From CF-39 sp035651155 (GTDB lineage Bacteria > Chloroflexota > Limnocylindria > P2-11E), in the NCBI GenBank assembly GCA_035651155.1, contig DASRGG010000026.1, positions 3,640 to 67,639 on the forward strand: 64,000 nucleotides of DNA, in the 5' to 3' direction. Numbering within the stretch: position 1 is the first letter of the stretch; every line of letters starts with the position of its first letter. A model generated the notes under the pieces. The model made no database searches. It worked only from the letters and a program-made list of their open reading frames with translations, and had not been told where the DNA came from. The translations under genes were made by a program, and so were the position numbers. Of this stretch, positions 52,912 through 62,072 are shown in pieces.

Positions 52912-54117
52912 ATGCCCGATCTGAGCGCGCTCGACGAACGGCTCCGCGAAGGCATCGGCACGATCCGCAGCGCCGATCTCCTCGTCGGCATGCCGAGCTT
53001 CCGCAACGCGGCGACCATCGGCCACGTCGCCGCGACGGTGGCGCGCGGGCTCCGCGAGCACTTCCCGGACGCGAAGGTCGCGCTCGTGAACGCCGACGGC
53101 GGGTCCGAGGACGGCACGCCGGAACGCGTCGCCGAGGCCGCGGCGGGCATCCCGGTCGCGGTCGGCCGCTACATCGGCCCGCCCGGCAAGGGCTCCGCCT
53201 TGCGCGCGATCTTCCAGTGCGCCGTCGCCCTCGACGCGCGCGCGTGCGCGGTCGTCGATTCGGACCTTCGCAGCATCACGCCCTCGTGGATCGCGCGTCT
53301 GCTCGGTCCGATCGTGTCGGCGCAGGCGGACTACGTCGCGCCGCTGTACGCGCGACACAAGCACGACGGCACGATCACGAACTCGATCGCGTATCCGCTC
53401 ACGCGCGCGCTCTACGGGCATCGCATCCGTCAGCCGATCGGCGGCGAGTTCGGATTCCACTGCGACCTCGCGCGCGCGTACCTCGCGCAGCCCGTCTGGG
53501 AGAGCGACGTCGCGCGCTTCGGCATCGACATCTTCATGACCACGACCGCGCTCGCGCGGCACGCGCGGATCGTGCAGGCGTTCCTCGGCGCGAAGGTCCA
53601 TGACCCGAAGGACCCGGCCGCGGATCTCGGCCCGATGTTCACGCAGGTCGTGGGCACGCTCTTCCGCCTCGCCGCGGAGAACGAGGCGGTATGGCGCGGC
53701 GTGACCCGTTCGCGCGGCGTCCCCGTGGTGGGCGAGCTCGCGCCGGTCGCGCCCGAGGCCATCCCGGCGGACCCGGCGCGGCTGCGCGCCACGTACGAAA
53801 GCATCGCGCCCGAGCAGCGGGATCTGTGGAAGGACGTGCTCACCGCCCCGCTGCCGAAGACCATGGGTCCGGACGAGTGGGCGCGCGTCGTCTTCGATTT
53901 CCTCGAGGAGGCCCTGCGGCATCCCGGCCGGTGCGAGGCGCTCGCGCGGGGGCTGCTCCCCCTGTACTACCTGCGCGTCGCGGAGTTCGTCGACGAGGTC
54001 CGCGAGCTCGATGCGGAGCGCTCCGAGGACGTCGTCGAGCTCGGTGCCCGAGCCATGGAGAAGGAGAAGCTCGACCGTCTGGAGGCGGTGGACGAGAGCG
54101 TGGGTGAGGCGAGATGA
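52912..54117 (+). CDS. Family 2-like glycosyltransferase
   Basis: A 401-residue soluble GT-A glycosyltransferase. ADLLVGMPSFRNAATIGHV is the nucleotide-binding start, ADGGSEDGT follows, and the metal-binding D-x-D is DSD at 116-118. Middle segments such as GGEFGFHCDLARAYL resemble mannosylglycerate/glucosylglycerate-type synthases. It has no membrane helices. A GGAG lies before the ATG. Its stop overlaps the next gene by four bases, so it is made together with the debranching-type enzyme. Donor and acceptor are not established. Confidence 0.8.
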   Translation: MPDLSALDERLREGIGTIRSADLLVGMPSFRNAATIGHVAATVARGLREHFPDAKVALVNADGGSEDGTPERVAEAAAGIPVAVGRYIGPPGKGSALRAIFQCAVALDARACAVVDSDLRSITPSWIARLLGPIVSAQADYVAPLYARHKHDGTITNSIAYPLTRALYGHRIRQPIGGEFGFHCDLARAYLAQPVWESDVARFGIDIFMTTTALARHARIVQAFLGAKVHDPKDPAADLGPMFTQVVGTLFRLAAENEAVWRGVTRSRGVPVVGELAPVAPEAIPADPARLRATYESIAPEQRDLWKDVLTAPLPKTMGPDEWARVVFDFLEEALRHPGRCEALARGLLPLYYLRVAEFVDEVRELDAERSEDVVELGARAMEKEKLDRLEAVDESVGEAR

Positions 54118-56219
54118 CGGTATCGCTCAAGGAGGACCAGCTCGTCCTCATCACCGAGGACGACGGGAGCCTGCCGCTCGGCACGCCGAGCCCGCTCGGC
54201 CTCTACTACCACGACACGCAGTTCCTGTCGGGCTACGCGATCCGCGTGAACGGCTCGCGCCCGCTATTGCTGTCCGCGAACACCGAGCAGAGCTACGTCG
54301 CGACCTTCCAGCTCATGCATTCCGAGAACATGGCCACCGGGACGGCGCGTCACGCCGCGGAGACGCTGTCCATCCGCCGCACGCGCTTCCTCACCGACGG
54401 GCTCCGCGAGCGTATCGGCGTGCTCAACGCGAATCCCCGGCCGGTGCGGCTCGCGCTGGATCTCATCTTCGAGGCCGCGTTCAAGGACATGTTCGCCGTG
54501 CGCGGGAACGCGGCGGACGCCGGCGCCACGGTGAAGGTCGAGCAACGCGAGGACGGACTCGTCTTCGAGCGGATCGGGCGCGACGGCGTGCGCCGGACGA
54601 CCGAGATCGCGCTCCGGCCCGTGCCCGACCGCGTCGAGGGCACGACCCTGCACCTCGAGCGCGAGCTCGCTCCGCAGCAGGTCTTCACGATCGAGCTGTC
54701 GGTGATCCCGCGCGAGGACGGCGCGGGCGAGGCGCCGTCGCCGGGCCGGTTCGACGACGCCCTCGACGCGCTCAACGCACGCTACCGGCGCTTCCTCCGC
54801 TCGTGCACGCGCTACACGACGAGCTCGGAGACGCTCGACGAAGGCCTGATCACGAGGAGCGCGCTCGACCTCCGGGCGCTGCTCGAATTCCACGAGGGCG
54901 GACCGTTCCCCACCGCGGGCATCCCCTGGTACGCGGTGCCGTTCGGGCGCGACGGCCTCATCTGCGCGTATCAGACCCTCGGGTGGAACCCCGATCTCGC
55001 ACGGGGCACGCTGCGGCTCCTCGCGCGCTACCAGGGACAGAAGCTCGACGAGTTCACCGAGGAGGAGCCCGGAAAGATCTTCCACGAGCTGCGCCGGGGC
55101 GAGCTCGCGCGCCTCGGGGAGATCCCGCACCGTCCGTACTACGGATCGGTCGACGCGACGCCGCTGTTCGCGCTCGTCTTCGCCGAGACGGTGAAGTGGA
55201 CCGCCGATCGCACGCTGTGGCGCGAGCTCCTTCCGGCCGCGGAGCGCGCGCTCACCTGGTGCGACGGCCCGTACGGGGATCCGGATGGGGACGGGTACGT
55301 CGAATACGGCACGCGCGGCACGTCGCTGCGGAGCCAGGGCTGGAAGGACGCGAGCGACTCGCTCTCGGACCCCGACGGCAGCTGGTCCGCGCTGCCCGCC
55401 GCGCTGGTCGAGGTGCAGGCGTATGTGTACGCGGCGAAGACCGGCCTCGCCGATCTCTACGAGCTCGACGGCGACGGCAAGCGCGCGGACCGGCTGCGCG
55501 CCGAAGCGCGCGAGCTCCGCGAGCGCTTCGAACGCGATTTCTGGATGCCGTCGGAGAGCTGCTACGCGCAGGCGCTCGACGGCCACAAGAAGAAGGTCGC
55601 CGCGGTGACGAGCAACGCCGCGCACGCGCTGTGGTGCGGCATCGCGTCACCCGAGCGCGCGACCGAGCTCGTGCGACGGCTCATGGAGCCGGACGTGTAC
55701 ACCGGTTGGGGATTGCGGACGCTCTCGTCGCGATATCCGACCTACAACCCGATGAGCTATCACAACGGATCGGTGTGGCCGCACGACTCCGCGATCGCGG
55801 CGCACGGGATGGCGCGGTACGGGTTCCGCGAGGAGGCGAACGAGGTCGTGAGCGGGCTCATCGAGGCGGGCCGCCGCTTCCCGAACGCGCGCGTGCCCGA
55901 GCTCTTCTGCGGATTCCAGCGGGACCTGCGCTTCTCGTCGCGCCCGGCCGATTACCTCGTGTCGTGCATCCCGCAGGCGTGGTCGGCCGGCATGGTGTTC
56001 CTCTGCCTGCGGGCGATCCTCGGTGCCGAGCCGGATCTGCGCACGCAGCGCCTCGTGCTCGATCCCGCGCTCCCGCCCTGGCTCGAGCGGATCGACGTTC
56101 GCGATCTACGCATGTTCGACGCGCCGATCTCCTTCCGCGTCCGGCGGCATCGCACGGGCGATCGTATCGCCGGCGGACGCGGCCGCGTCGCGCGATCGAA
56201 GGTCACGTCGCCCGCGTGA
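54114..56219 (+). CDS. Amylo-alpha-1,6-glucosidase / glycogen-debranching-type glycoside hydrolase
   Basis: A 701-residue protein of the GDE_N_bis plus (alpha/alpha)6 class. The N-terminal beta domain (about 1-210) contains LPLGTPSPLGLYYHDTQFLSGY, and the catalytic barrel (about 240-660) has GIPWYAVPFGRDGLICAYQ, HELRRGELA, RSQGWKDASDS and NPMSYHNGSVWPHDSAIAAHGM. The Asp in GRDG and Glu/Asp of the later segment are expected catalytic residues. Such enzymes act on glycogen, glucosylglycerate or similar; substrate unknown. Embedded between two glycosyltransferase genes, translationally coupled to both. Confidence 0.8.
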   Translation: MTVSLKEDQLVLITEDDGSLPLGTPSPLGLYYHDTQFLSGYAIRVNGSRPLLLSANTEQSYVATFQLMHSENMATGTARHAAETLSIRRTRFLTDGLRERIGVLNANPRPVRLALDLIFEAAFKDMFAVRGNAADAGATVKVEQREDGLVFERIGRDGVRRTTEIALRPVPDRVEGTTLHLERELAPQQVFTIELSVIPREDGAGEAPSPGRFDDALDALNARYRRFLRSCTRYTTSSETLDEGLITRSALDLRALLEFHEGGPFPTAGIPWYAVPFGRDGLICAYQTLGWNPDLARGTLRLLARYQGQKLDEFTEEEPGKIFHELRRGELARLGEIPHRPYYGSVDATPLFALVFAETVKWTADRTLWRELLPAAERALTWCDGPYGDPDGDGYVEYGTRGTSLRSQGWKDASDSLSDPDGSWSALPAALVEVQAYVYAAKTGLADLYELDGDGKRADRLRAEARELRERFERDFWMPSESCYAQALDGHKKKVAAVTSNAAHALWCGIASPERATELVRRLMEPDVYTGWGLRTLSSRYPTYNPMSYHNGSVWPHDSAIAAHGMARYGFREEANEVVSGLIEAGRRFPNARVPELFCGFQRDLRFSSRPADYLVSCIPQAWSAGMVFLCLRAILGAEPDLRTQRLVLDPALPPWLERIDVRDLRMFDAPISFRVRRHRTGDRIAGGRGRVARSKVTSPA

Positions 56220-57433
56220 CCGGTCGCGCGCGACGCGTCGTCCTCGTCCACTACACGACCCCCGCCATCCTGGGCGGGGTCGAACAGGTCATGGGCTATC
56301 ACGCCGCGGGCCTGCGGGACGCCGGCGCACAGGTGACGATCGTCGCGGGCCGGGGCGGCGCGCCGCGCGGCGTCGCCGTCGCGCGCGTGCGGGACGCCGA
56401 CTCGCGCGCACCCGCGGTGGAGCGCGACCGCGAGGCGCTCCTGCGCGGCGCGCGAACGCCGGAGCACGATCGCCTGGTGGCGCGGCTCCTCACGAGCCTC
56501 CGGCCGATCGTGAAGAGAGCGGACCGCGTGGTGGTCCACAACGCGATGACGATGCCGATGAATCTCGCGCTGACGGAGGCGCTCGCGCGCCTCGCTCCCG
56601 AATTCCCAGGACGCTTCATCGCGTGGACGCACGACATCGCGCGCTTCGACGCGCGCTACGACGCGTACCGTCACCCGGGCGAGCCCTGGTCGCTCGTCGA
56701 GCAGGCGCTGCCGGGCTTCCGGTACGTGACGGTCTCGGCTGAGCGCGCGACCCAGCTCGCGGAGCTCACCGGGCTCTCGCGCGCGCGCATCTCCGTCGTG
56801 ACGAACGGGATCGACGTACCGACGGCGCTCGGCCTCGCGGTCGAGAGCCGGGGCATCCTGCGAAGGCTCCACCTGGAGGACGCCGATCCGCTGCTGCTGC
56901 TGCCCGCGCGCGTGACGCCGCGCAAGCGGATCGAGGCGGCCATCGACGCGACCGCCGCGCTCCGCGCGCGCGGGCACCGGGCGATGCTCGTCGTCACCGG
57001 CGGCGTCGGCCCCCACGACGCGAGGAATCGCGCGTATCTCGCCGACCTCGAGGCGCGCGCGAAGAAGGTCGATGGCGTGCACCTGCTGGCGGCGCTCGGC
57101 ATCACCATCGATTACCACGCCGTCGTCGATCTCTACGGACTCGCCGACGTGCTCGTGCTCCCGAGCACGCACGAGGGCTTCGGTCTCCCCATCCTCGAGG
57201 CGGGCCTCCACCGTCTCCCGATCGTGTGCAGCGACATTCCCGCGCTGAGAGAGATCGCCGGCGACGAGCCGGTGTACGTCCCGCCCGACGCCGACGGGGA
57301 GCTCATCGCCCGGTCCGTCGAGCGCGCGCTCGATACGCCCGTCGCGCGCCTCGCGCGTCACGCGAAGACCCTGGCGTGGCCGCGCGTGCTCCGGGATCGC
57401 GTGATCCCGGTGATCCTCGAGGACGCGGCGTAG
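56216..57433 (+). CDS. GT4-family glycosyltransferase
   Basis: A 405-residue GT-B glycosyltransferase. The N-terminal part has HYTTPAILGGVEQVMGYHAAGL, an acceptor-side domain. The C-terminal nucleotide-sugar domain shows LLLPARVTPRKRIEAAIDA, LYGLADVLVLPSTHEGFGLPILEAGLHRLPIVCSD and a Glu-x7-Glu pattern typical of GT4. The start is GTG at 56216, overlapping the previous stop. It is likely to transfer glucose or mannose; product unknown. It abuts the UspA-GpgS gene. Confidence 0.88.
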   Translation: MTGRARRVVLVHYTTPAILGGVEQVMGYHAAGLRDAGAQVTIVAGRGGAPRGVAVARVRDADSRAPAVERDREALLRGARTPEHDRLVARLLTSLRPIVKRADRVVVHNAMTMPMNLALTEALARLAPEFPGRFIAWTHDIARFDARYDAYRHPGEPWSLVEQALPGFRYVTVSAERATQLAELTGLSRARISVVTNGIDVPTALGLAVESRGILRRLHLEDADPLLLLPARVTPRKRIEAAIDATAALRARGHRAMLVVTGGVGPHDARNRAYLADLEARAKKVDGVHLLAALGITIDYHAVVDLYGLADVLVLPSTHEGFGLPILEAGLHRLPIVCSDIPALREIAGDEPVYVPPDADGELIARSVERALDTPVARLARHAKTLAWPRVLRDRVIPVILEDAA

Positions 57434-59260
57434 ATGAGCGATGAGCGGGCGAAAACGAGCGCGAGAGCGATGAAGTGCGTCGTCGTGATCACCGATCCCG
57501 AGCGGGAGCGCGGCCTCGTCGATCTCGCGGCCGGTCTCGCGGGCGACGATCTGCTCCTCGTCTCGGTCGTCGAGGTCCCCGAGGGCGAGCGGCTCGCGTC
57601 GGCGCAGCCCGAGGCGAAGCGCATGCGGCGCGCGCTCGATCAGCTCGTCCCACCGGGTTCGGGCGCGCGCACCCACGTCACCGTGGGCCGCGTCGGATGG
57701 GACGCCATCGCCCAGATCGCGGCGCGCGAGCGTCCCGACCTCCTCGTGATCAGCTGGCGCCGCCCCGGCTGGGACTACCTCGGGACGACGGTCGAGCAGA
57801 TCCTGCGATCGCCGCCCTGCGATGTCGCGGTCGTGAAGGGCGCGTTCGCGCGCGTGCGTCGCGTGCTCGTGCCGGTCCGCGGCGGCCGCTACGCCGACCT
57901 CGCCGCGCGCGTCGCGATCGGCTGGGCGAGCGCGCACGGCGGCAACGTGACGCTGCTGCACGTGCGCGCGAGCGGGACGCGACGCGCGCCGACGCTGTAC
58001 CAGCTGCTCGGAGAGAGCGCGGTCGACGAGCGCGTCGAGCGGCTCGTCACCCGCACCGGCGATCCGGCGCAGGTCATCACCGAGGAGCTCGCCGCGCACG
58101 ACGGCATCGTGTTCGGCGCGACGGGACGCGAGAACTCGACGGACCCGCTCGGCCCGATCGGCCAGGCGCTCGTCGGCGCGGCACGGGCGGCGATCATCGT
58201 GCGCACCGCGGTCCCGGTCGCGTCACCGGTGTTCCTGCCGCACGCCGCGCTGCCGACGGATCGGGCCGAGCGCGGCGCGGCGATCGGCGAGCTGGTGGAC
58301 GCGTGGTTCGTGCGCAACACGTTCTCGTCCAGCGAGTTCGCCAACCTCGCTCGGCTCGTCGAGGCGAAGGAGCGGCAGAACCTGCGCGTGTCCGTCGCGC
58401 TCCCCACGCTGAACGAGGCCGCGACCATCCGCAAGGTGATCCAGGCGGTGCGATCGCGGCTCATCGACCGCTTCCCGCTCGTCGACGAGCTCATCGTGAT
58501 CGACTCGCGCTCGGACGACGCGACGCGCGACATCGCGCGCGACGAGGGCGTCCCGGTCTACATCCACGACGAGATCCTTCCCGAGTGCGGCTCGTATCCC
58601 GGGAAGGGCGAGGCGCTCTGGAAGAGCCTGCACGTCACGACCGGCGACCTCGTGGTGTGGATCGACACCGACGTCACCGAGACGCATCCGAAGTTCGTCT
58701 ACGGGATCCTCGGCCCGCTCCTCCTTCGGCCGGAGATCCAATTCGTGAAGGCGTTCTACCGGCGGCCGCTGCGCGTGGGCGGTGAGCTCCAAGCCACGGG
58801 CGGCGGCCGCGTGACCGAGCTCGTCGCGCGGCCGCTCATCAACCTCTTCTTCCCGGAGCTCTCCGGCCTGCTGCAGCCGCTCTCCGGCGAGCAGGGCGGC
58901 AGGCGGAGCCTGCTCGAGCACCTCCCGTTCTTCAACAACTACGGCGTCGAGACCGGCCTCCTCATCGACACGCTCCAGCGCGCCGGGCTGGACGCGATCG
59001 CCCAGGTGGACATGAAGCAGCGGATCCACCGGAACCAGGATCTGCTCGGCCTGTCCAAAATGGCGTTCCAGATCCTGCAGGTCGGGCTTCGCCGCGTGGG
59101 CGAGGCGCACGGCGGGCGGTTGACGGAGGAGGCGAACTCGAGCTTGAAGCTCATCACGACGCGGGCCGGACGCCTGCACCTCGAGCTGCACGACGTCGTC
59201 ACGGTCGAGCGTCCGCCGATGGCGAGCGTTCGGGCGTACCAGACCGCGCACGCGCGTTGA
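57434..59260 (+). CDS. UspA-UspA-GpgS fusion (universal stress domains plus glucosyl-3-phosphoglycerate synthase)
   Basis: A 608-residue protein with two universal-stress-like domains (about 14-135 and 142-258) and a C-terminal GT81-type synthase (about 290-608). The first Usp has PDLLVISWRR, the second GIVFGATGRENS near its end. The enzyme part has VSVALPTLNEAATIRKVI, a D-x-D at 411-413 (DTD), PGKGEALWKSL, and LSGEQGGRRSLLEHLPFFNNYGVETGLLIDT, matching GpgS. It would make glucosyl-3-phosphoglycerate, precursor of the compatible solute glucosylglycerate. Usp domains often bind ATP and could sense energy or stress. Stop overlaps panC. Confidence 0.85.
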   Translation: MSDERAKTSARAMKCVVVITDPERERGLVDLAAGLAGDDLLLVSVVEVPEGERLASAQPEAKRMRRALDQLVPPGSGARTHVTVGRVGWDAIAQIAARERPDLLVISWRRPGWDYLGTTVEQILRSPPCDVAVVKGAFARVRRVLVPVRGGRYADLAARVAIGWASAHGGNVTLLHVRASGTRRAPTLYQLLGESAVDERVERLVTRTGDPAQVITEELAAHDGIVFGATGRENSTDPLGPIGQALVGAARAAIIVRTAVPVASPVFLPHAALPTDRAERGAAIGELVDAWFVRNTFSSSEFANLARLVEAKERQNLRVSVALPTLNEAATIRKVIQAVRSRLIDRFPLVDELIVIDSRSDDATRDIARDEGVPVYIHDEILPECGSYPGKGEALWKSLHVTTGDLVVWIDTDVTETHPKFVYGILGPLLLRPEIQFVKAFYRRPLRVGGELQATGGGRVTELVARPLINLFFPELSGLLQPLSGEQGGRRSLLEHLPFFNNYGVETGLLIDTLQRAGLDAIAQVDMKQRIHRNQDLLGLSKMAFQILQVGLRRVGEAHGGRLTEEANSSLKLITTRAGRLHLELHDVVTVERPPMASVRAYQTAHAR

Positions 59261-60108
59261 AGGTCCTGCGCACCGCGGCCGAGGTGCGCGCGTGGCGTGC
59301 GTCCGCCGGCCGCGTGGGCCTCGTCCCGACGATGGGCGCGCTCCACGCCGGCCATCTCTCGCTGGTCGAGCGGTCGGTCCGCGAGAACGACGCGTCGATC
59401 GCGTCGATCTTCGTGAACCCGACGCAGTTCGGACCGAACGAGGACTTCGCCGCGTATCCGCGGCGCGAGGCCGACGACATCGCGATGCTCGAGTCCGCGC
59501 GCTGCGCCGCCGCCTTCGTCCCCTCCGTCGACGAGATGTACCCGGAAGGAGACGCGACGCGCGTGGCGCCTGGGCCGATCGCGGCGCCCCTCGAAGGCGC
59601 CGCGCGCCCCGGCCACTTCGTCGGCGTCGCGACGGTCGTGACGAAGCTCTTCGCCATCACCACGCCCGACGTGGCCTATTTCGGCCAGAAGGACTTCCAG
59701 CAGCTGCGCGTGCTCCAGACCGTCGCGCGCGACCTGCGCTTCGGCGTGAGAGTCGTCGGATGCCCCATCGTCCGCGAGCCGGACGGCCTCGCGATGTCCT
59801 CGCGCAACGCGTACCTCACGCCGGAGCAGCGGCGCGACGCGCTCGTGCTGTCGCGCGGACTCTTCGCGGCGGCCGCGCTCTGGGACGAGGGCGTCCACGA
59901 GCCCGATCGCCTCAGGGATGCGGTGCGGCGCCACGCCGCCGAGGTTTCCGGGGTCTCGCTCGAATACGTCTCGGCCGCGGACCCGCTCACGCTCGCCGAG
60001 CTGCGCGCGCCCGCCGAACGCGCCGTCGTCTCGCTGGCCGCGCGCGTGGGCAGGGCGCGTCTCATCGACAATGTGCTCGTGGGTATGGACGTGAGCGATC
60101 TCTCGTGA
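59257..60108 (+). CDS. panC: Pantoate-beta-alanine ligase
   Basis: A 283-residue ligase making pantothenate from pantoate, beta-alanine and ATP. LVPTMGALHAGHLSL carries the HIGH-like motif; IFVNPTQFGPNEDF, GVATVVTKLF, YFGQKDFQQL, REPDGLAMSSRN (KMSKS-like) are all present. The start is TTG, overlapping the TGA of the UspA-GpgS gene. Its stop overlaps the MFS transporter start (GTGA), so it is in an operon with it. Confidence 0.95.
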   Translation: MKVLRTAAEVRAWRASAGRVGLVPTMGALHAGHLSLVERSVRENDASIASIFVNPTQFGPNEDFAAYPRREADDIAMLESARCAAAFVPSVDEMYPEGDATRVAPGPIAAPLEGAARPGHFVGVATVVTKLFAITTPDVAYFGQKDFQQLRVLQTVARDLRFGVRVVGCPIVREPDGLAMSSRNAYLTPEQRRDALVLSRGLFAAAALWDEGVHEPDRLRDAVRRHAAEVSGVSLEYVSAADPLTLAELRAPAERAVVSLAARVGRARLIDNVLVGMDVSDLS

Positions 60109-61283
60109 CGCGCCGGCTCCTCGCCGGCCTTTCGGTCGCGCATTTCGCACAGCACGTCACCAACGGCCTGCTCTCCGCGCTCCTCCCCTTCATCCGCGAC
60201 GCGTTCCTGCTGTCGAACACGCAGGCCGGGCTCGCGGTGACCGCGTACACGATCGCGTCGGGCGTGACGAACGCGCCGCTCGGCGTGCTCGCGGACCGCG
60301 TCGGCGCGCGGCGCGTCATCGTCGGCGGGCTCGTCCTCGTCGGCCTCTCGAGCATCGCGATCGGCCTCGCGGGCTCGTACCTGCTGCTGCTCGCGGGACT
60401 CCTGATCATGGGCGTCGCGAGCGGCACGTATCACGCGCCCGCCTCCGCGCTCATCGCGGAGACCTTCAGCTTCGCGCGGCGCGGGGTCGCGCTCGGCACG
60501 CACACGACCGCGGGGCATCTCGCGTTCTTCGCCGCGCCGCTGCTCGCGGGCATCCTCGCGGCGAATGGCAGCTGGCGCGTGCCCTACATCGCCTTCGCGA
60601 TCGCGCCGCTCGCCTGCGCGTTCCTCGTGCTCCGCGTCGCGCCACCCGGCGTGCGGGCGACCGAGCGTCACGAGTGGCTCGCGACGTTCACGGATGTCGG
60701 CCGGGTCGCACGAACCGTCGGGTCGCTCGTGTCGATCTCGATCCTGGCGCAGGTGCTGCTCTCGAGCGCGCTCGCCTTCCTCACCCTCTACCTCGTCGAC
60801 GCGCGCGGCGTGTCTCCGGCGATCGCCGCGGCGCTCTTCGGCGTCCCGCAGCTCGCGGGTCTGGTGGCGGCCCCGCTGTCGGGCATCCTCTCCGATCGAT
60901 TCGGCCGGCCGGCGGTCCTCCTGGGCGCGCTCTTCGTGAGCGGGCCGGCGGCGTGGCTCCTCATCGCGATGCCGATCGAGCTCGCGGTCGTCCCGCTGCT
61001 GCTCATCGGCGCGTGCCTGTCGTTCCGCGCGACCGCGACCGAGGTCCTCATCATCGACAACACGCAGGTCACGCGGCGCTCGACGGTCCTCGGGACGTAC
61101 TACCTCGTGAATCAGCCCGTCGGCGGCGTCGCCGCGCCGATCTTCGGCGCGATCGCGGACGCCGCGGGGATCGGCACCGCGTTCCTCTGGCTCTCGCTCG
61201 CGTTCGTCGCGCTCTCCGTGATCGCGCTGGCGGCCGCGGCTATGGGTGGAGCGCGGATACGAGCAGCGTCATCGCCTGGTTGA
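60105..61283 (+). CDS. MFS transporter
   Basis: A 392-residue transporter with 12 predicted helices. The N-terminal helix is LLAGLSVAHFAQHVTNGLLSALLPFIRD, followed by an MFS loop DRVGARR between helices 2 and 3 and a second copy SDRFGRP in the C-terminal half. It resembles fosmidomycin-resistance/permease-type MFS members. Position between panC and panE suggests, but does not show, a role with pantothenate or a related metabolite. The start is GTG. Its 3' end overlaps convergent panE by 44 bp. Confidence 0.85.
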   Translation: MTRRLLAGLSVAHFAQHVTNGLLSALLPFIRDAFLLSNTQAGLAVTAYTIASGVTNAPLGVLADRVGARRVIVGGLVLVGLSSIAIGLAGSYLLLLAGLLIMGVASGTYHAPASALIAETFSFARRGVALGTHTTAGHLAFFAAPLLAGILAANGSWRVPYIAFAIAPLACAFLVLRVAPPGVRATERHEWLATFTDVGRVARTVGSLVSISILAQVLLSSALAFLTLYLVDARGVSPAIAAALFGVPQLAGLVAAPLSGILSDRFGRPAVLLGALFVSGPAAWLLIAMPIELAVVPLLLIGACLSFRATATEVLIIDNTQVTRRSTVLGTYYLVNQPVGGVAAPIFGAIADAAGIGTAFLWLSLAFVALSVIALAAAAMGGARIRAASSPG

Positions 61284-62070
61284 GCGGGGCGTCGACGCCG
61301 CGACGCCGGCCCTCGCGGTACACGGCGCCGTTGATCGCGTCGACCTCGGTCGCGCGCTTCGCCTCGACGTCCTGGAGCATCGAGCTGCGGTTCGCGCCGG
61401 TGAGCCGCGCCATCTCGCGCCACCAGCTCACCGCGTCCTCCTCCGACATCGCGACGCCCGTGGCGGTCGCGACGCGCGCCACCTCGCGCGCGAGGGTGTC
61501 CGCGATGCGCCCGCCGCGCGGGTCGCGCGGCAGATCCGCGTTCGGCACGCCCAGGAGCGCGGTCGTCGGATTCACCGCCGCGTTCGTCGCGACCTTGCGC
61601 CAGACGGCGGGCCACGCGTCGTCGACGACCGTGACGGTCATGCCGCCGGCGCGCATGAGCTCGGCGAGGGCCTCGAGTCGCGCGCGCGGCGCGTCTCCGC
61701 GCGGGCGTCCGAGCTCGGCGCGGCCCGCGCCCGTCGCGTGCAGCTCGCCACGCTCGTCGAGACGCGCGCCGACGTAGATGACGCCGACCGCCGCGCGCGC
61801 GTCGCCGACCGCGTCGCGCAGCACCTCGTAGTTGCCGAGACCGTTCTGGATGGTGATCGCGACGCCGTCGCGGGCCAGCAGGCGCCGCGCGACGTCCGCC
61901 GCCCATGCGGTGCCGTGCGTCTTCACGCAGACGATCGCGACGTCGACCGGCCTCTCGTCGGAGCGCAGCGGCGCGCGCGTCCGATCGACGAGCACGAGGT
62001 TCGCGCGGCCACGGAGGGCGCGCTCGACGACGTGGCCGATCGCGCCATACCCGACGATCGCCGCGCGCAG
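61240..62070 (-). CDS. panE: 2-dehydropantoate 2-reductase (PanE/ApbA family), apparent CTG start
   Basis: A 276-residue NADPH-dependent reductase of the pantothenate pathway. The Rossmann motif IVGYGAIG (G-x-G-x-x-G) lies upstream of the first canonical start, a GTG at 61995, so that start would lose cofactor binding. The only start-like codon near the expected N-terminus is CTG at 62070, two bases after the panB stop (TAGccCTG). Further motifs are VKTHGTAWAAD, IQNGLGNYEVL, WRKVATNAAVNPTTALLG and SMLQDVEAKRATEVDAING. It follows panB in an operon. Confidence 0.88.
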   Translation of the reverse strand: MRAAIVGYGAIGHVVERALRGRANLVLVDRTRAPLRSDERPVDVAIVCVKTHGTAWAADVARRLLARDGVAITIQNGLGNYEVLRDAVGDARAAVGVIYVGARLDERGELHATGAGRAELGRPRGDAPRARLEALAELMRAGGMTVTVVDDAWPAVWRKVATNAAVNPTTALLGVPNADLPRDPRGGRIADTLAREVARVATATGVAMSEEDAVSWWREMARLTGANRSSMLQDVEAKRATEVDAINGAVYREGRRRGVDAPLNQAMTLLVSALHP

Positions 62071-62072
62071 GG

